From Pseudomonadota bacterium (lineage in GTDB: Bacteria; Pseudomonadota; Gammaproteobacteria; Burkholderiales; Rhodocyclaceae): 64,000 bases of DNA. This document shows positions 27,753-38,345 of this stretch, piece by piece. A program made the translations under genes and the position numbers. The notes under the pieces are model-generated. The model was not told the origin of the DNA, did no database searches, and worked only from the letters and a program-made list of their open reading frames with translations. Positions within the stretch are counted from its first letter, which is position 1. Every line of letters begins with the position of its first letter. Location of the stretch: NCBI GenBank assembly GCA_018262235.1, contig JAGTRY010000003.1:1-64000 (forward strand), written 5' to 3'.

Positions 27753-30485
27753 TCACGCCAATGCCCCGTGGCAGTGTTTGTATTTCTTGCCCGATCCGCA
27801 CGGGCACGGATCATTGCGCCCGACCCGCGGCCCGTTGTTCTCGAATGGCAGAGGCTTTTTCTCGGCCGTGGCGGCCGTCGCCAGCGCTTCGTCGTAATCG
27901 GCATGATGGTATTGCACGTTCTCGACACCAGGGCGCGTATCGGCAACTTCTTCAATCTGCTCTTCCGAACGGATCTGGACTGTCATCAGCAAGCGAACCA
28001 CTTCGGTACGCACCTGATCGAGCAGGGCTTCAAAGAGTTCGAAGGCTTCGCGCTTGTACTCCTGCTTCGGATTCTTTTGCGCATAGCCACGCAGATGGAT
28101 ACCCTGGCGCAGATGGTCCAGCGCAGCAAGGTGCTCACGCCAGTGCTGGTCAAGGCTGTTGAGCATGACGTTACGCTCGAAGCCGATCCAGGCTTCGTGA
28201 TTCACATCCTTGATCTTGTCCGCGTAGGCTTGGTCCGCCACGTCGATGACGCGCTTGAGCAGATCCTCGTCAGACAGGCTGGTATCGGCTTTCGACCATT
28301 CGCCAACCGGCACTTCAAGCGCATATTCGGACTTGAGGGCTTTCTCGAACCCCGGCAGGTCCCATTGCTCTTCGACCGATTCAAGCGGCACATAAGTGCG
28401 GAACAATTCGGACACCACTCCATGACGCATTGCAGTGATGGTCTCGGCGATATCCGGGGTTTCGAGCAGTTCGTTGCGTTGGTGATAGATCACGCGGCGC
28501 TGGTCATTGGCCACGTCATCATACTCAAGCAACTGCTTGCGGATATCGAAATTGCGCTGCTCGACCTTGCGCTGGGCGGACTCGAGCGAACGATTGACCA
28601 TCCCGGCTTCGATCGGTTCGCCCTCGGGCATCTTCAGACGAACCATGATCGCATTGAGACGATCACCACCAAAAATCTTCATCAGCGGATCTTCAAGCGA
28701 CAGGTAGAAGCGGCTCGCACCGGCATCGCCCTGACGACCGGAACGGCCACGCAACTGGTTGTCGATCCGACGCGATTCGTGGCGTTCGGTACCGATGATC
28801 TTCAAGCCCCCCGCAGCCAGCACCTGCTCGTGCAAACGCAGCCATTCAGCACGCAACTGGGCAATCTTGGCGGCTTTTTCTTCTGCGCCAAGTTCCGCCG
28901 CATTTTCCTTGAGCAGCGCGATCTGCTTCTCGACATTGCCGCCAAGCACGATATCGGTCCCGCGGCCGGCCATGTTGGTCGCAATGGTGATCACACCTGG
29001 ACGACCGGCCTCTCCCACGATCTCGGCTTCACGGGCGTGCTGTTTGGCGTTGAGAACCTGATGGGGCAGCTTCTCGCGCGTCAGCAACGCGGAGAGCAGT
29101 TCCGAATTTTCAATCGAGGTTGTGCCCACCAGCACGGGCTGGCCGCGCAGGTGGCAATCCTTGATGTCTGCAATGATCGCGGTGTGCTTTTCATGCTCGG
29201 TACGGAACACGAGATCGTTCATGTCATTGCGGATCATCGGCTGATTGGTCGGAATCACCACGGTTTCCAGACCATAAATGGTGTGGAATTCGTAGGCTTC
29301 CGTATCGGCCGTACCAGTCATGCCGGCCAGCTTGCCGTACATGCGGAAATAATTCTGGAAGGTGATCGAGGCCAGGGTCTGGTTCTCGGAATTGATCCGC
29401 ACGTTTTCCTTGGCTTCCACCGCCTGGTGCAAACCGTCGGACCAGCGACGCCCAACCATCAGACGCCCGGTGAATTCATCGACGATGATCACTTCGCCGT
29501 TCTGCACGACGTATTGCTGATCCCTGTGATACAGCGAATGCGCGCGCAACGCCGCATACAAGTGATGGATCAGCAGAATGTTGGACGGCTCATAAAGGCT
29601 TGCACCTTCGGTGAGCAAGCCCATGCGCACGAGGATCTCCTCGGCATGGTCATAGCCTTGCTCGGTAAGCAACACCTGCTGCTGCTTGAGATCTACCGTG
29701 TAGTCACCAGGAACAGTCACGTTGTCGTCTTCACCTTCCTGCTTCGACAGCAGGGGCGCAACGGCGTTGAGCTTCACATAGAGATCCGTGTGATCCTCCG
29801 CCTGGCCCGAGATGATCAGTGGCGTACGGGCTTCGTCAATCAGGATCGAATCGACTTCATCGACGATGGCATAGTTCAGGCCGCGCTGCGCACGCTGACC
29901 CAGCTCGTACACCATGTTGTCGCGCAGGTAGTCGAAACCGAATTCGTTGTTGGTCCCGTAGGTGATGTCGCAGGCATACGCAGCCAGCTTCTGTTCCTGC
30001 GGCTGTTGGGAATAGATCACCCCCACACTCATGCCGAGGAATTTGTAAATACGCCCCATCCACTCGGCGTCGCGACTGGCAAGGTAATCATTCACCGTCA
30101 CCACGTGCACACCTTTGCCGGACAGCGCATTCAGGTATACCGGCAGCGTTGCGGTCAGGGTCTTGCCTTCACCGGTACGCATTTCGGCAATCTTGCCGTT
30201 ATGCAACACCATGCCACCGACCATCTGCACATCAAAGTGCCGCATGCCGTGCACACGGACACCGGCCTCGCGAACCACCGCAAAGGCTTCAGTCAGTAGC
30301 TGGTCAAGGGTTTCGCCTTTTTCCAGCCTGGCTTTGAATTCATCGGTCTTGCTGCGCAGCTGTTCATCACTCAGGGCCTGAATCTGTGGCTCCAGGGCGT
30401 TGATGGCACGCACTTTCTGCATGTACTGACGGACGAGCCGATCATTACGGCTACCGAACACTTTCTTGAGCAGGCCTGGGATCAT
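27753..30485 (-). CDS. secA: Preprotein translocase ATPase SecA
   Basis: 910 aa from ATG 30485 ([15 protein letters not shown]). It has Walker [13 protein letters not shown]-like [20 protein letters not shown], the second nucleotide fold with [14 protein letters not shown], and the C-terminal zinc/SecB-binding tail [14 protein letters not shown]. It drives Sec-dependent export at SecYEG. The divergent DUF721/DciA gene starts 168 bases away, a common betaproteobacterial pairing. Confidence 0.98.
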   Translation of the reverse strand: MIPGLLKKVFGSRNDRLVRQYMQKVRAINALEPQIQALSDEQLRSKTDEFKARLEKGETLDQLLTEAFAVVREAGVRVHGMRHFDVQMVGGMVLHNGKIAEMRTGEGKTLTATLPVYLNALSGKGVHVVTVNDYLASRDAEWMGRIYKFLGMSVGVIYSQQPQEQKLAAYACDITYGTNNEFGFDYLRDNMVYELGQRAQRGLNYAIVDEVDSILIDEARTPLIISGQAEDHTDLYVKLNAVAPLLSKQEGEDDNVTVPGDYTVDLKQQQVLLTEQGYDHAEEILVRMGLLTEGASLYEPSNILLIHHLYAALRAHSLYHRDQQYVVQNGEVIIVDEFTGRLMVGRRWSDGLHQAVEAKENVRINSENQTLASITFQNYFRMYGKLAGMTGTADTEAYEFHTIYGLETVVIPTNQPMIRNDMNDLVFRTEHEKHTAIIADIKDCHLRGQPVLVGTTSIENSELLSALLTREKLPHQVLNAKQHAREAEIVGEAGRPGVITIATNMAGRGTDIVLGGNVEKQIALLKENAAELGAEEKAAKIAQLRAEWLRLHEQVLAAGGLKIIGTERHESRRIDNQLRGRSGRQGDAGASRFYLSLEDPLMKIFGGDRLNAIMVRLKMPEGEPIEAGMVNRSLESAQRKVEQRNFDIRKQLLEYDDVANDQRRVIYHQRNELLETPDIAETITAMRHGVVSELFRTYVPLESVEEQWDLPGFEKALKSEYALEVPVGEWSKADTSLSDEDLLKRVIDVADQAYADKIKDVNHEAWIGFERNVMLNSLDQHWREHLAALDHLRQGIHLRGYAQKNPKQEYKREAFELFEALLDQVRTEVVRLLMTVQIRSEEQIEEVADTRPGVENVQYHHADYDEALATAATAEKKPLPFENNGPRVGRNDPCPCGSGKKYKHCHGALA

Positions 30486-30653
30486 TTTGAATTGATTGAG
30501 AAAACGCGGCAAAACGGGCATTCTAGCATGGTGCCCCAACTCGCTCAGTGACGATTTCCGGCGGAAAACCTTAGATCGTTGCTTGCTTGCGACAACGCAA
30601 GTCCGCCTTCACCTGTTCGTAACTCAGCTTTTGCCCATATTGGGCTGCATCTC

Positions 30654-31100
30654 ATGGCAACAAGTCCCATCCACAAATTATTCGGTCAATCTGAAATCCT
30701 CTCGCGCTTGCAGGATCACGCCAACCGGCTGATCCGCCTGCAACGCACCCTGGAGTCAGCTTTGCCGGCGGCATCCAGCGGCGCGGCACAGGTGGCCAAT
30801 TTCCAGGAAGGGACGCTCACCATTCACGTTGCCTCGCCAGTCATGGCAACACGCCTGAAGCTTGGGCTGGAAAGCCTGAAATCCCGCCTGCAGGCAGCGG
30901 GCGAACCCGTAGAGAGCATCACGGTGAAGGTCCGCACCAGCCCCTTTCAGGGCCGGAATGAACAGGAAGAAGCCGAGGTTCGGCCGATAGGCTCGGGAGG
31001 TCGCGCAGCCCTGCTGCAACTGAGCGAGGGGCTCAAGCCAGACGACCCGTTGGCACTCGCCCTCAAACGCATGGTGGAAAGAAGCGCTACGGAGGACTGA
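30654..31100 (+). CDS. DUF721/DciA-like protein
   Basis: 148 aa from ATG 30654. The DUF721 core reads LESALPAASSGAAQVANFQEGTLTIHVASPVMATRLKLG. DciA-family members load the replicative helicase in bacteria lacking DnaC. The position between lpxC and secA is standard in this group. The start is ATG after CATCTC, with no strong ribosome site. Confidence 0.82.
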   Translation: MATSPIHKLFGQSEILSRLQDHANRLIRLQRTLESALPAASSGAAQVANFQEGTLTIHVASPVMATRLKLGLESLKSRLQAAGEPVESITVKVRTSPFQGRNEQEEAEVRPIGSGGRAALLQLSEGLKPDDPLALALKRMVERSATED

Positions 31101-31136
31101 GCCGGCCTGGATCGCTCGATCAGCCCTGCGGCAGCT

Positions 31137-31325
31137 TCAAATGATCGGCGCGATCAGGCGTTCAAGCGCGAACAGCGCCACGAACACCAGCGCGATCACG
31201 ACACCATAGCGAAACAGATTCCAGGCCCAGCGGAAAAAATGCGGTTGCCGCGACAGCAGCCCGAGGCCTGCACAGACGGCAATCGCCACCAGCAACAAAA
31301 GCCCGAGTGCGCGCAGGATCAACAT
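31137..31325 (-). CDS. Small inner-membrane protein
   Basis: 62 aa with two predicted helices (residues about 3-25 and 38-58). Its ATG overlaps the lpxC stop (TGATG), so it is cotranscribed and probably translated by coupling. No family or function was recognised. Such short membrane proteins are often missed in annotations. Confidence 0.65.
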   Translation of the reverse strand: MLILRALGLLLLVAIAVCAGLGLLSRQPHFFRWAWNLFRYGVVIALVFVALFALERLIAPII

Positions 31326-32248
31326 CAGGCAAACGCCATCTGGGTGGCTAGCTGCCCACGCAAGGTTTCGGGCAGTGCGCTGTCATCCTCGAAGGTCACG
31401 ATTTCCCACGCGTCCTGATCCGCCAGCAACACCCGCAGAATCTGGTTGTTGAGGGCGTGCCCGGCTTTGTTGGCCACATAGTGCGCCAGCAGTGGATGAC
31501 CGCACAGGTACAGGTCTCCAATCGCATCCAGCACCTTGTGCTTCACGAATTCGTCGCCATAACGCAAACCGTCTGGATTCAGTACGCGGTATTCGTCCAG
31601 CACGATGGCATTATCCAGACTCCCCCCCTGGGCCAGCCCCATGTTACGCAAGGCCTCAACCTCCTGAACAAACCCGAAGGTGCGCGCACGCGCCACATCC
31701 CGGGTGTATTGCTGGGTGGCGAAATCCACGGTCACTTCGGTCGCGGTATTGTCGATGGCGGGATGATTGAAACGGATCGAAAAGCTGAGTTTGAAGCCAT
31801 CATGCGGCAGCAGGCGCACCGATTTGTCGCCCTCGACATATTCCACGGCTTTCTTCACGCGCAGGAAACGCTTGGGCGCATTCTGCAACTCGAACCCTAC
31901 CGACTGCAGCAAGAACACAAAGGGCGAAGCACTCCCGTCAAAAATGGGAATTTCCGGGGCATCCACATCAACGTAGCAGTTATCCACGCCCATCCCGGCC
32001 AGTGCGGACATCAAGTGCTCCACCGTACCGATCTTTGCCGCGCCTTTCTGCAAACCGGAGCACATCCGGGTATCCACAACAGCATAAGGGTCAGCCGCCA
32101 TTTCCACTGGCGGATCCATATCCACGCGACAGAACACGATCCCGGTGTCCGGTGGCGCCGGACGCAGGGTCATTTCCACGCGTCGCCCGCCATGCAGGCC
32201 AACCCCGGTTGCCTTTACCACTGCCTTGAGCGTTCTTTGCCTGATCAC
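31325..32248 (-). CDS. lpxC: UDP-3-O-acyl-N-acetylglucosamine deacetylase
   Basis: 307 aa starting [21 protein letters not shown]. Zinc ligands are His78 ([13 protein letters not shown]) and the pair in [12 protein letters not shown], with the catalytic His in AGHALNNQ. It catalyses the committed step of lipid A synthesis. The gap to amrB is 136 bases, divergent. Cell-division genes usually upstream (ftsZ) are not here. Confidence 0.97.
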   Translation of the reverse strand: MIRQRTLKAVVKATGVGLHGGRRVEMTLRPAPPDTGIVFCRVDMDPPVEMAADPYAVVDTRMCSGLQKGAAKIGTVEHLMSALAGMGVDNCYVDVDAPEIPIFDGSASPFVFLLQSVGFELQNAPKRFLRVKKAVEYVEGDKSVRLLPHDGFKLSFSIRFNHPAIDNTATEVTVDFATQQYTRDVARARTFGFVQEVEALRNMGLAQGGSLDNAIVLDEYRVLNPDGLRYGDEFVKHKVLDAIGDLYLCGHPLLAHYVANKAGHALNNQILRVLLADQDAWEIVTFEDDSALPETLRGQLATQMAFA

Positions 32249-32384
32249 GGCCGATATCCTGTTGTTGTAGAAACGAAATCCTGTGTCGATTCTAGCATTG
32301 TGACACCCAGCACCGGACGGTTAAACACACGGTTTTCCGCGCAGCACTACCTATAATCAAGATAGTTTTCATACTTGACCGATC

Positions 32385-33200
32385 ATGGCCACCCAAGCTG
32401 TTCGCCCTCCCGCTGTAGCTGGTTTGTTCTACCCGAGCGATTCGCAGACGCTCACGGCACAGGTACAGGCACTGCTCGCGCACGCCCTGCCTCCGACCGG
32501 TTTGCCAGTCCCCAAAGCCTTGATCGTCCCGCATGCCGGTTACATCTACTCAGGCCCAATCGCCGCCAGCGCTTATGCTCAGCTTGCGCCGCTACGCAGC
32601 GTAATCCGTCGCGTGATCCTGCTGGGCCCAAGTCACCGCGTCAGCTTTGAAGGAATGGCACTGCCGGGTTGCTCGGCCTTTGCCACGCCATTGGGAAACC
32701 TCGAACTCGATAGCGATGCCGTGTTCATGATCGCTCAACACCCAGGCGTGGTTTTCGATGACCGGGCACATGCCCAGGAGCACGCGCTGGAAGTCCAACT
32801 TCCTTTCCTGCAGGCAACCCTGGAGAGTTTTTGCATCCTGCCCATCACACTTGGACAGGTCTCCCCCACGCTTGTTGCAGAGGTGCTTGAAACCGTGTGG
32901 GGCGGCCCTGAAACCCTGATCCTGGTAAGTTCTGATCTCTCCCACTACACCCCCTACTCCGCGGCACAGCGCGACGACCGGATCTGCCTCGACCAGATTC
33001 TCGGCCTTGATCAACCCCTGTCGCATGAACAGGCCTGCGGCGCAACCGGCATCAATGCCCTGATGCTGACAGCACGCCGCCACGATCTGGTCCCCACCCT
33101 TCTTGATCTGCGCAATTCCGGTGATACAGCAGGCGACCGTTCCCGAGTCGTCGGTTATGCAGCCGTCAGTTTTGCCCCCGCGCAACATCGCACCCACTGA
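32385..33200 (+). CDS. amrB: AmmeMemoRadiSam system protein B (MEMO1 family)
   Basis: 271 aa. It has MEMO1 landmarks: RPPAVAGLFYP, ALIVPHAGYIYSGP, LLGPSHRVSFEGMALPG, QEHALEVQLPFLQ and SSDLSHYTPY. MEMO1 folds like class III extradiol dioxygenases and uses three histidines; its bacterial substrate is not known. It is the first of three overlapping or closely spaced genes. A TATAAT at 32352-32357 lies about 30 bases upstream. Confidence 0.95.
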   Translation: MATQAVRPPAVAGLFYPSDSQTLTAQVQALLAHALPPTGLPVPKALIVPHAGYIYSGPIAASAYAQLAPLRSVIRRVILLGPSHRVSFEGMALPGCSAFATPLGNLELDSDAVFMIAQHPGVVFDDRAHAQEHALEVQLPFLQATLESFCILPITLGQVSPTLVAEVLETVWGGPETLILVSSDLSHYTPYSAAQRDDRICLDQILGLDQPLSHEQACGATGINALMLTARRHDLVPTLLDLRNSGDTAGDRSRVVGYAAVSFAPAQHRTH

Positions 33201-33216
33201 CCCCGAGGACAGCGCC

Positions 33217-33780
33217 ATGCCAGACCATCCCACGCAGGACCCGGATTTTGGCAAGGCCCTCCTCTCCCATGCACGAACGGCCATTGCCTCCCGACTTGAC
33301 CTTCCCGCCCCGCCCACTGTCGACCACCCCGCATTGCGTGCGTCAGGCGCAAGCTTTGTCACCCTGACCCGGCACGGTCAATTACGTGGCTGCATTGGCC
33401 ATCTCCGCCCCGTCCAGGCACTGGGGCCGGATGTCCGCGAAAACGCCATAGCCGCCGCCTTTCATGACCCGCGGTTTGCCCCGCTGACCGCAGCAGAATG
33501 GCCAGACATCTCAATCGAGGTATCCGTTCTCGGGCCAAGCGTTTTCTCCCCCTGCCCGACAGAAGAAGACTGCCTGCGCCAGATCGTGCCATTCCAGGAC
33601 GGAGTCATTCTCGCCAGCGGCTCTCGCCACGCAACCTTTCTGCCCCAGGTCTGGGAACAGCTCCCGGACCCGCAAGAATTCATCGCCCATCTGCTGCAGA
33701 AAGCCGGCCTGCCAGTCGCGCTATGGCCATCGGACATGCAGCTTGGGCGCTATCAGGTAGCCAAGTACAAGGAATTCTGA
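33217..33780 (+). CDS. amrA: AmmeMemoRadiSam system protein A (AMMECR1 family)
   Basis: 187 aa from ATG 33217. The AMMECR1 core is LRGCIGHLRP, then ENAIAAAFHDPRF and ISIEVSVLGP. AMMECR1 function is unproven in any organism. It starts 17 bases after amrB and its stop overlaps the amrS start (TGATG), so translation is coupled. Confidence 0.95.
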   Translation: MPDHPTQDPDFGKALLSHARTAIASRLDLPAPPTVDHPALRASGASFVTLTRHGQLRGCIGHLRPVQALGPDVRENAIAAAFHDPRFAPLTAAEWPDISIEVSVLGPSVFSPCPTEEDCLRQIVPFQDGVILASGSRHATFLPQVWEQLPDPQEFIAHLLQKAGLPVALWPSDMQLGRYQVAKYKEF

Positions 33781-34847
33781 TGAACCGCTCCGCACGCTGG
33801 TGGCATACCCTTGACGACGGTCGCATCCAGTGCGATCTGTGCCCACGCGAGTGTCATCTGCATCCCGGACAGCGCGGAGCCTGTTTCGTCCGCGAACGGA
33901 TCGGCGATGCACTGGTGCTCAGCACCTACGGGCGCAGTACAGGTTTCTGCATTGACCCTGTCGAGAAAAAGCCCCTGAACCATTTCTATCCCGGCAGCAG
34001 CATCCTGTCTTTCGGCACAGTGGGCTGCAATCTGGCCTGCAAGTTCTGCCAGAACTGGGACATCTCGAAATCCCGTGACATGGACCGCATGATGGACAGT
34101 GCTTCGCCGGTCACCATTGCACGGGCAGCACGCAATCTTGGTGCGACCAGCGTAGCGTTCACCTACAACGATCCGGTCATCTTTGCCGAATACGCCATCG
34201 ACATTGCCGTGGAATGTCATGTCGAAAACATCCACACGGTTGCCGTGACTGCCGGCTACATTCACGCGGAACCCCGCCGTGAATTCTTCGCCGTGATGGA
34301 TGCCACCAATGTGGACCTCAAAGGGTTCAGCGACGATTTCTACGTAAAGCTGTGCGGCAGCCACCTCGCCCCGGTTCTCGACACGCTGGTGTGGATCAGG
34401 CATGAAAGCCGCACCTGGCTGGAGATTACAACCCTGCTGATCCCGCAGGCCAATGACAGTGACGCTGAAATTCGTGCCATGTGCCAGTGGATCCATCGCG
34501 AGCTTGGGTCGGACGTTCCCTTGCACTTCACCGCCTTCCATCCCGATTACAAACTCATCGATCACGCCCCGACGCCCCTCGCCACCTTGCAGCGTGCACG
34601 CCGCATCGCTCAGGAAGAAGGCTTGCTTCACGTGTATATCGGCAATGTCCGTGATGCGGAGGGCAGTCGCACGCATTGTGCAAACTGTGCGGCCCCCTTG
34701 ATCGAGCGTGAAGGCTATGCAATCCTCAATTACCGGCTGACCGCCGAAGGCCACTGCCCGCAGTGCGGCAGCCCCTTGGCGGGCAGGTTCGGCGCGCAAA
34801 CCAACCCTTTCGGCAGCAAGCGCATCCCGATCCAGCTGCCCGGGTAG
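33780..34847 (+). CDS. amrS: AmmeMemoRadiSam system radical SAM enzyme
   Basis: 355 aa from ATG 33780. It has the radical SAM motif CNLACKFC in GTVGCNLACKFCQNWD, which binds a 4Fe-4S cluster. An N-terminal zinc-like pair CDLCPRECHLHPGQRGAC and C-terminal CPQCGSP and HCANCA pairs suggest extra metal or cluster sites. The gene neighbours and length are those of AmrS/YjjW-like activating enzymes. The system's reaction is unknown. Confidence 0.95.
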   Translation: MNRSARWWHTLDDGRIQCDLCPRECHLHPGQRGACFVRERIGDALVLSTYGRSTGFCIDPVEKKPLNHFYPGSSILSFGTVGCNLACKFCQNWDISKSRDMDRMMDSASPVTIARAARNLGATSVAFTYNDPVIFAEYAIDIAVECHVENIHTVAVTAGYIHAEPRREFFAVMDATNVDLKGFSDDFYVKLCGSHLAPVLDTLVWIRHESRTWLEITTLLIPQANDSDAEIRAMCQWIHRELGSDVPLHFTAFHPDYKLIDHAPTPLATLQRARRIAQEEGLLHVYIGNVRDAEGSRTHCANCAAPLIEREGYAILNYRLTAEGHCPQCGSPLAGRFGAQTNPFGSKRIPIQLPG

Positions 34848-34914
34848 CCTTGAGGCATGTAGCTGCTGACGGAGCATGCCCGGGACTGATCAGACGGTAT
34901 TGACTGGAACAGGA

Positions 34915-35610
34915 ATGAAACCACTGCAACTGCGCCATACCGATATCCGGATCCAGGCTGAACGCGCCTGGCTGGATGCCTTGCTTTCTTTTGCGCCAGA
35001 CGTGCGTGGCCTGCTCATCTGTGCAGCGCCTTATATCGGCCATCTACGCGACTCGCGCGACAACTACGCAGCCGGCATCCTGCGCGATGCCGGTTTCGGC
35101 ACCCTGATCGTCAGCATGCTCACGCCTTACGAAGAGACGCGAGACCCCGACGTCCGCTACGACGTGACCCTGCTCGGCAACCGTTTACAAGCACTACTGA
35201 CCTGGATTGACCAGCAACCGGATCTGGCTGGCTTGCCGCTTGGACTGCTGGCAACCGGCACGGTGGTTGGCGCCAGCATTCGTCATCTGGCCAGGGAACC
35301 CGAACGCATCAGTGCCCTGGTCAGCCGAGCGGGTCGTGCAGACCTTGCAGGCGCTGAGCCTCTGCGCCGCCTCAGCATTCCCATCCTGATGCAAGTTCCC
35401 GGCGATGCTCGGGATTTGCAAAAGCCCAGCGTACAAGCCTACGCGCATCTGGGTGGTCCAAAACAATGGCACGAAATCAGCAATGCCAGCGCCAGCTTCA
35501 TCGAACCTGGTGCGCTGGAAAGCATCACTCGCGAAGCCTGCGAATGGTTTATCCGTTACCTGCCGACCCGCCAGTCCCCAACCACAGTGGCTAGCGAGCC
35601 CATTGCCTGA
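34915..35610 (+). CDS. Alpha/beta-hydrolase-like protein without a clear nucleophile Ser
   Basis: 231 aa from ATG 34915 (GGAACAGGA just upstream). It resembles dienelactone-hydrolase-like proteins: LRHTDIRIQ, RDNYAAGILRDAGFGTL and PIL..V.GDARD (acid position). At the usual Gly-x-Ser-x-Gly elbow it reads LLATGTVVGAS, so the canonical nucleophile serine is absent. The C-terminal ASASFIEPGALE fits the catalytic His region only poorly. Cotranscription with amrBAS is possible, with a 67-base gap. Confidence 0.7.
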   Translation: MKPLQLRHTDIRIQAERAWLDALLSFAPDVRGLLICAAPYIGHLRDSRDNYAAGILRDAGFGTLIVSMLTPYEETRDPDVRYDVTLLGNRLQALLTWIDQQPDLAGLPLGLLATGTVVGASIRHLAREPERISALVSRAGRADLAGAEPLRRLSIPILMQVPGDARDLQKPSVQAYAHLGGPKQWHEISNASASFIEPGALESITREACEWFIRYLPTRQSPTTVASEPIA

Positions 35611-35684
35611 AAGGCTGCAACCCCCTGTCCGAAAAGAGCGGGATGACCTAGGCTGGAAACAGCGTTTTCCTCAGGAGGTCAAAC

Positions 35685-36206
35685 GTGATCTCCGCTGTTA
35701 CACCAACGACCACTGCCAGCCCGCTCCTGACCTCGGCAACAGGTCAGGGAAGCATTCACGCCACGAACCAGAAGCACGCTGCAACAACAGAAACGTCCCC
35801 TTCCCAGCAGCAGGCTGACGCCCGCACGATTACCGAACTGGCGGCAACAGACAGCAAGGTACGTGCCCACGAAGCCGCCCATCTTGCAGCCGCCCAAGGT
35901 CTCGCCACCAGCGGCGCAAGTTTTAGCTACACCACCGGGCCGGACGGAAAACGCTACGCCATTGGTGGCGAAGTCCATATCGACACTAGCGAGGCCCAGA
36001 CTCCGGCAGAGACCCTCCTCAAAGCAGATCAGATCCGCCGTGCAGCGCTGGCCCCCGCAAACCCCTCGGCTCAGGATCTTCAAGTAGCTGCCATGGCAGA
36101 ACGCATGGCCGCCAATGCCCGGCTGGCGCTCCAGCAAGAGCAAGTTGCCACCTACACCCAAGCAAACACCCGCCAATCCGGCACCCGCTTGGACACCACG
36201 GCGTGA
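35685..36206 (+). CDS. Putative metalloprotease of the CJM1_0395/SprA-related family
   Basis: 173 aa from GTG 35685, strongly led by TCAGGAGGTC. The family pattern is visible: KVRAHEAAHLAAAQG, ASFSYTTGPDGKRYAIGGEVHIDTS and IRRAALAPANPSAQD. HEAAH is a zincin-like motif. There is no signal peptide. Members are annotated as putative metalloproteases from the motif alone, and activity is untested here. The gene stands between an unrelated hydrolase and the pectinesterase. Confidence 0.8.
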   Translation: MISAVTPTTTASPLLTSATGQGSIHATNQKHAATTETSPSQQQADARTITELAATDSKVRAHEAAHLAAAQGLATSGASFSYTTGPDGKRYAIGGEVHIDTSEAQTPAETLLKADQIRRAALAPANPSAQDLQVAAMAERMAANARLALQQEQVATYTQANTRQSGTRLDTTA

Positions 36207-36306
36207 CATCACGTGCACGTTGCTGCTGTCCCGATACGAAAGGACACAGCAACTGGCGGTATGCTTCCCTTTCCCTCCTTAACTCATTCGTCTGGAGCAC
36301 ACCAGC

Positions 36307-37419
36307 ATGAACCCCTATCGCCGGAAATTCCTTGTCCACGGCTCGGCATCCATCACGCTCCTGGCCTTGGGCGCCTGTACCAATGCTCCAACACAACCGA
36401 AAACCGGACCGGACGCCCTCGTAGACCCACGATTTACCGGCAAGGCGGGCAGCCCGGTCGCCGGAATCCCTACATTCAAATCCATCCAGGAAGCCATCGA
36501 CGCCGCACCGGTTTTCGCAAGCGCCTGGCAGATCCTGCTGCGCAAGGGACGCTACGTCGAAAAGCTGAACATCACGAAATCCGGCCTCCAGTTGATCGGT
36601 GAGGACCGCGACCAGACCCTCATCAGCTTCGATGCCTATGCCGGCCAGGTCAAACCTACAGGCGGTTTTTGGGGCACGGATGGCAGTGCCACGCTGACGA
36701 TCCGGACCTCCGACGTTACCCTGGAAAACCTCACCGTCGAAAACAACTTTGACTACCTCGCCAACGCTGCCCGCGACCGCAATAGCCCCGATTTCATCCG
36801 CGGTAGCCAGGCCCTCGCCATCTACCTCGGTGGTCAGGCTGATCGCTGCAGCTTCCGCAACGTCAAACTACTGGGCTATCAGGACACGCTCTGTCCCTTC
36901 GTTGGCCGCGCGTATTTCGAGCGCTGCGTCATCGCCGGCAATGTTGACTTCATCTTTGGCGGTGGTCAGGCCTGGTTCGAAGACTGCGAACTCATCAGCC
37001 GGCCGGCCGGCCATGTCACCACCAAGGTTGGCTACGTCACAGCCCCCAGCACCCACACCAGCAAGAAATACGGATTCGTCTTCAACCGCTGCAAGCTTAG
37101 CCGCGAACCCGGCGTGCCGGATGCCACCGTGGCACTCGGCCGCCCCTGGCACCCCAATGGCGCAGCGGACGCCATCGGCCAGTCCGTTTTCCTCGATTGC
37201 TGGATGGACGCCCATATCACGACAGCTGGGTGGGATTCGATGAGCAGCACGACAAAACTCGGTGAGCGCGTCACCTACACCCCCGAAGATTCGCGTTTTT
37301 TCGAGTACAAGAGCGCCGGACCGGGTGCGACCGTCAGCCCGAAACGCCGCCAGCTGACCGAAGCGCAACGATCTGACTACACACGCGAGAAAGTGCTGGA
37401 TGGGTGGAGACCCGCGTGA
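36307..37419 (+). CDS. Pectinesterase, predicted Tat/lipoprotein-exported
   Basis: 370 aa. It begins MNPYRRKFLVHGSA, giving a Tat-like twin Arg, then the lipobox LLALGAC with Cys near residue 24, so it is probably a surface or periplasmic lipoprotein like Dickeya PemB. The family-8 carbohydrate esterase core shows GYQDTLCPFVGRAYFERC, GNVDFIFGGGQAWFEDC (catalytic Asp) and LGRPWHPNG. It demethylates pectin to pectate. No pectate lyase is in view; GntR, TRAP and KduD genes nearby suggest use of the products. Confidence 0.93.
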   Translation: MNPYRRKFLVHGSASITLLALGACTNAPTQPKTGPDALVDPRFTGKAGSPVAGIPTFKSIQEAIDAAPVFASAWQILLRKGRYVEKLNITKSGLQLIGEDRDQTLISFDAYAGQVKPTGGFWGTDGSATLTIRTSDVTLENLTVENNFDYLANAARDRNSPDFIRGSQALAIYLGGQADRCSFRNVKLLGYQDTLCPFVGRAYFERCVIAGNVDFIFGGGQAWFEDCELISRPAGHVTTKVGYVTAPSTHTSKKYGFVFNRCKLSREPGVPDATVALGRPWHPNGAADAIGQSVFLDCWMDAHITTAGWDSMSSTTKLGERVTYTPEDSRFFEYKSAGPGATVSPKRRQLTEAQRSDYTREKVLDGWRPA

Positions 37420-37634
37420 ACGTTTTCCCCTGACCTGCAACGCAGAAGCAACCAAAGGTCATCAGACTCCATGCACACGACGAAAGCATGCCGCCTGCCA
37501 ATCAAGCCTTGCCCATAAACAGCGCAGGACAAGCGACAACGGATGGCCGAGCGCAAAGACAAGGGCAGGCAAGACAGTTCAGCTTTGTTTTGTCTGCCCT
37601 ACAATGCCCACAACACGATAGCCCAGCCCCAGAA

Positions 37635-38345
37635 ATGATCCCCTGTCTCAATCCCGCACAGCAACCGGTCTTCCCGGCCGTACACAAGGCACTGCGCGAT
37701 CCGAACGGCTTGCTGGCAGCAGGCGGGCAACTGACACCGGAATGGATCCTTTCCGCTTACCACCAAGGCATCTTCCCTTGGTTCTCTGAAGGAGACCCGG
37801 TCCTGTGGTGGAGCCCGGACCCGCGCATGATCGTCATCCCGGAAGAAGCACACCTCTCTGCCTCGCTGCGCAAGACCTTGCGGCGCGGGCATTTTGAAGT
37901 ACGCTGCGACACTGCTTTCACGGAAGTCATTACCGCCTGTGCAGGGGCCCGCTCCTATGCCGACGGAACCTGGATCGTGGACGAGATGCGCGAAGCGTAT
38001 TGCACCCTGCATGAACTCGGCTGGGCGCACAGTGTCGAAACCTGGGTTGATGGCAAGCTGGTGGGAGGGCTGTATGGATTGGCAATCGGCCGGGCTTTTT
38101 TTGGTGAATCCATGTTCCATCATGTCACCGACGCATCTAAAGTTGCGTTTGCCCATCTGGTGCGGCTACTGATACGCGAGGATTTCGCCATACTGGATTG
38201 CCAGATGAGCACGTCACATCTGGCCTCGCTGGGAGGGCACGAAATATCCCGCAGCGAATTTGTGGCCGGCTTGCCCGCATGGACGCAGAATGCTTGCAGC
38301 GGCAAGTGGGCACAGGATTATGCGAAGGCAGACTGGAGTAAGTGA
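37635..38345 (+). CDS. aat: Leucyl/phenylalanyl-tRNA-protein transferase
   Basis: 236 aa from ATG 37635. The family core is [55 protein letters not shown] and [14 protein letters not shown]. It adds Leu or Phe to N-terminal Arg/Lys in the N-end rule pathway. It overlaps bpt by TGATG, and the pair is cotranscribed. Confidence 0.97.
   Translation: MIPCLNPAQQPVFPAVHKALRDPNGLLAAGGQLTPEWILSAYHQGIFPWFSEGDPVLWWSPDPRMIVIPEEAHLSASLRKTLRRGHFEVRCDTAFTEVITACAGARSYADGTWIVDEMREAYCTLHELGWAHSVETWVDGKLVGGLYGLAIGRAFFGESMFHHVTDASKVAFAHLVRLLIREDFAILDCQMSTSHLASLGGHEISRSEFVAGLPAWTQNACSGKWAQDYAKADWSK

Noticed and set aside
27768-30299. An 843-codon open frame on the plus strand, antisense to secA
   Set aside because: secA on the other strand is unmistakable and complete; the antisense frame has a low-complexity, His- and Gln-rich composition, no family pattern and arises from codon bias.
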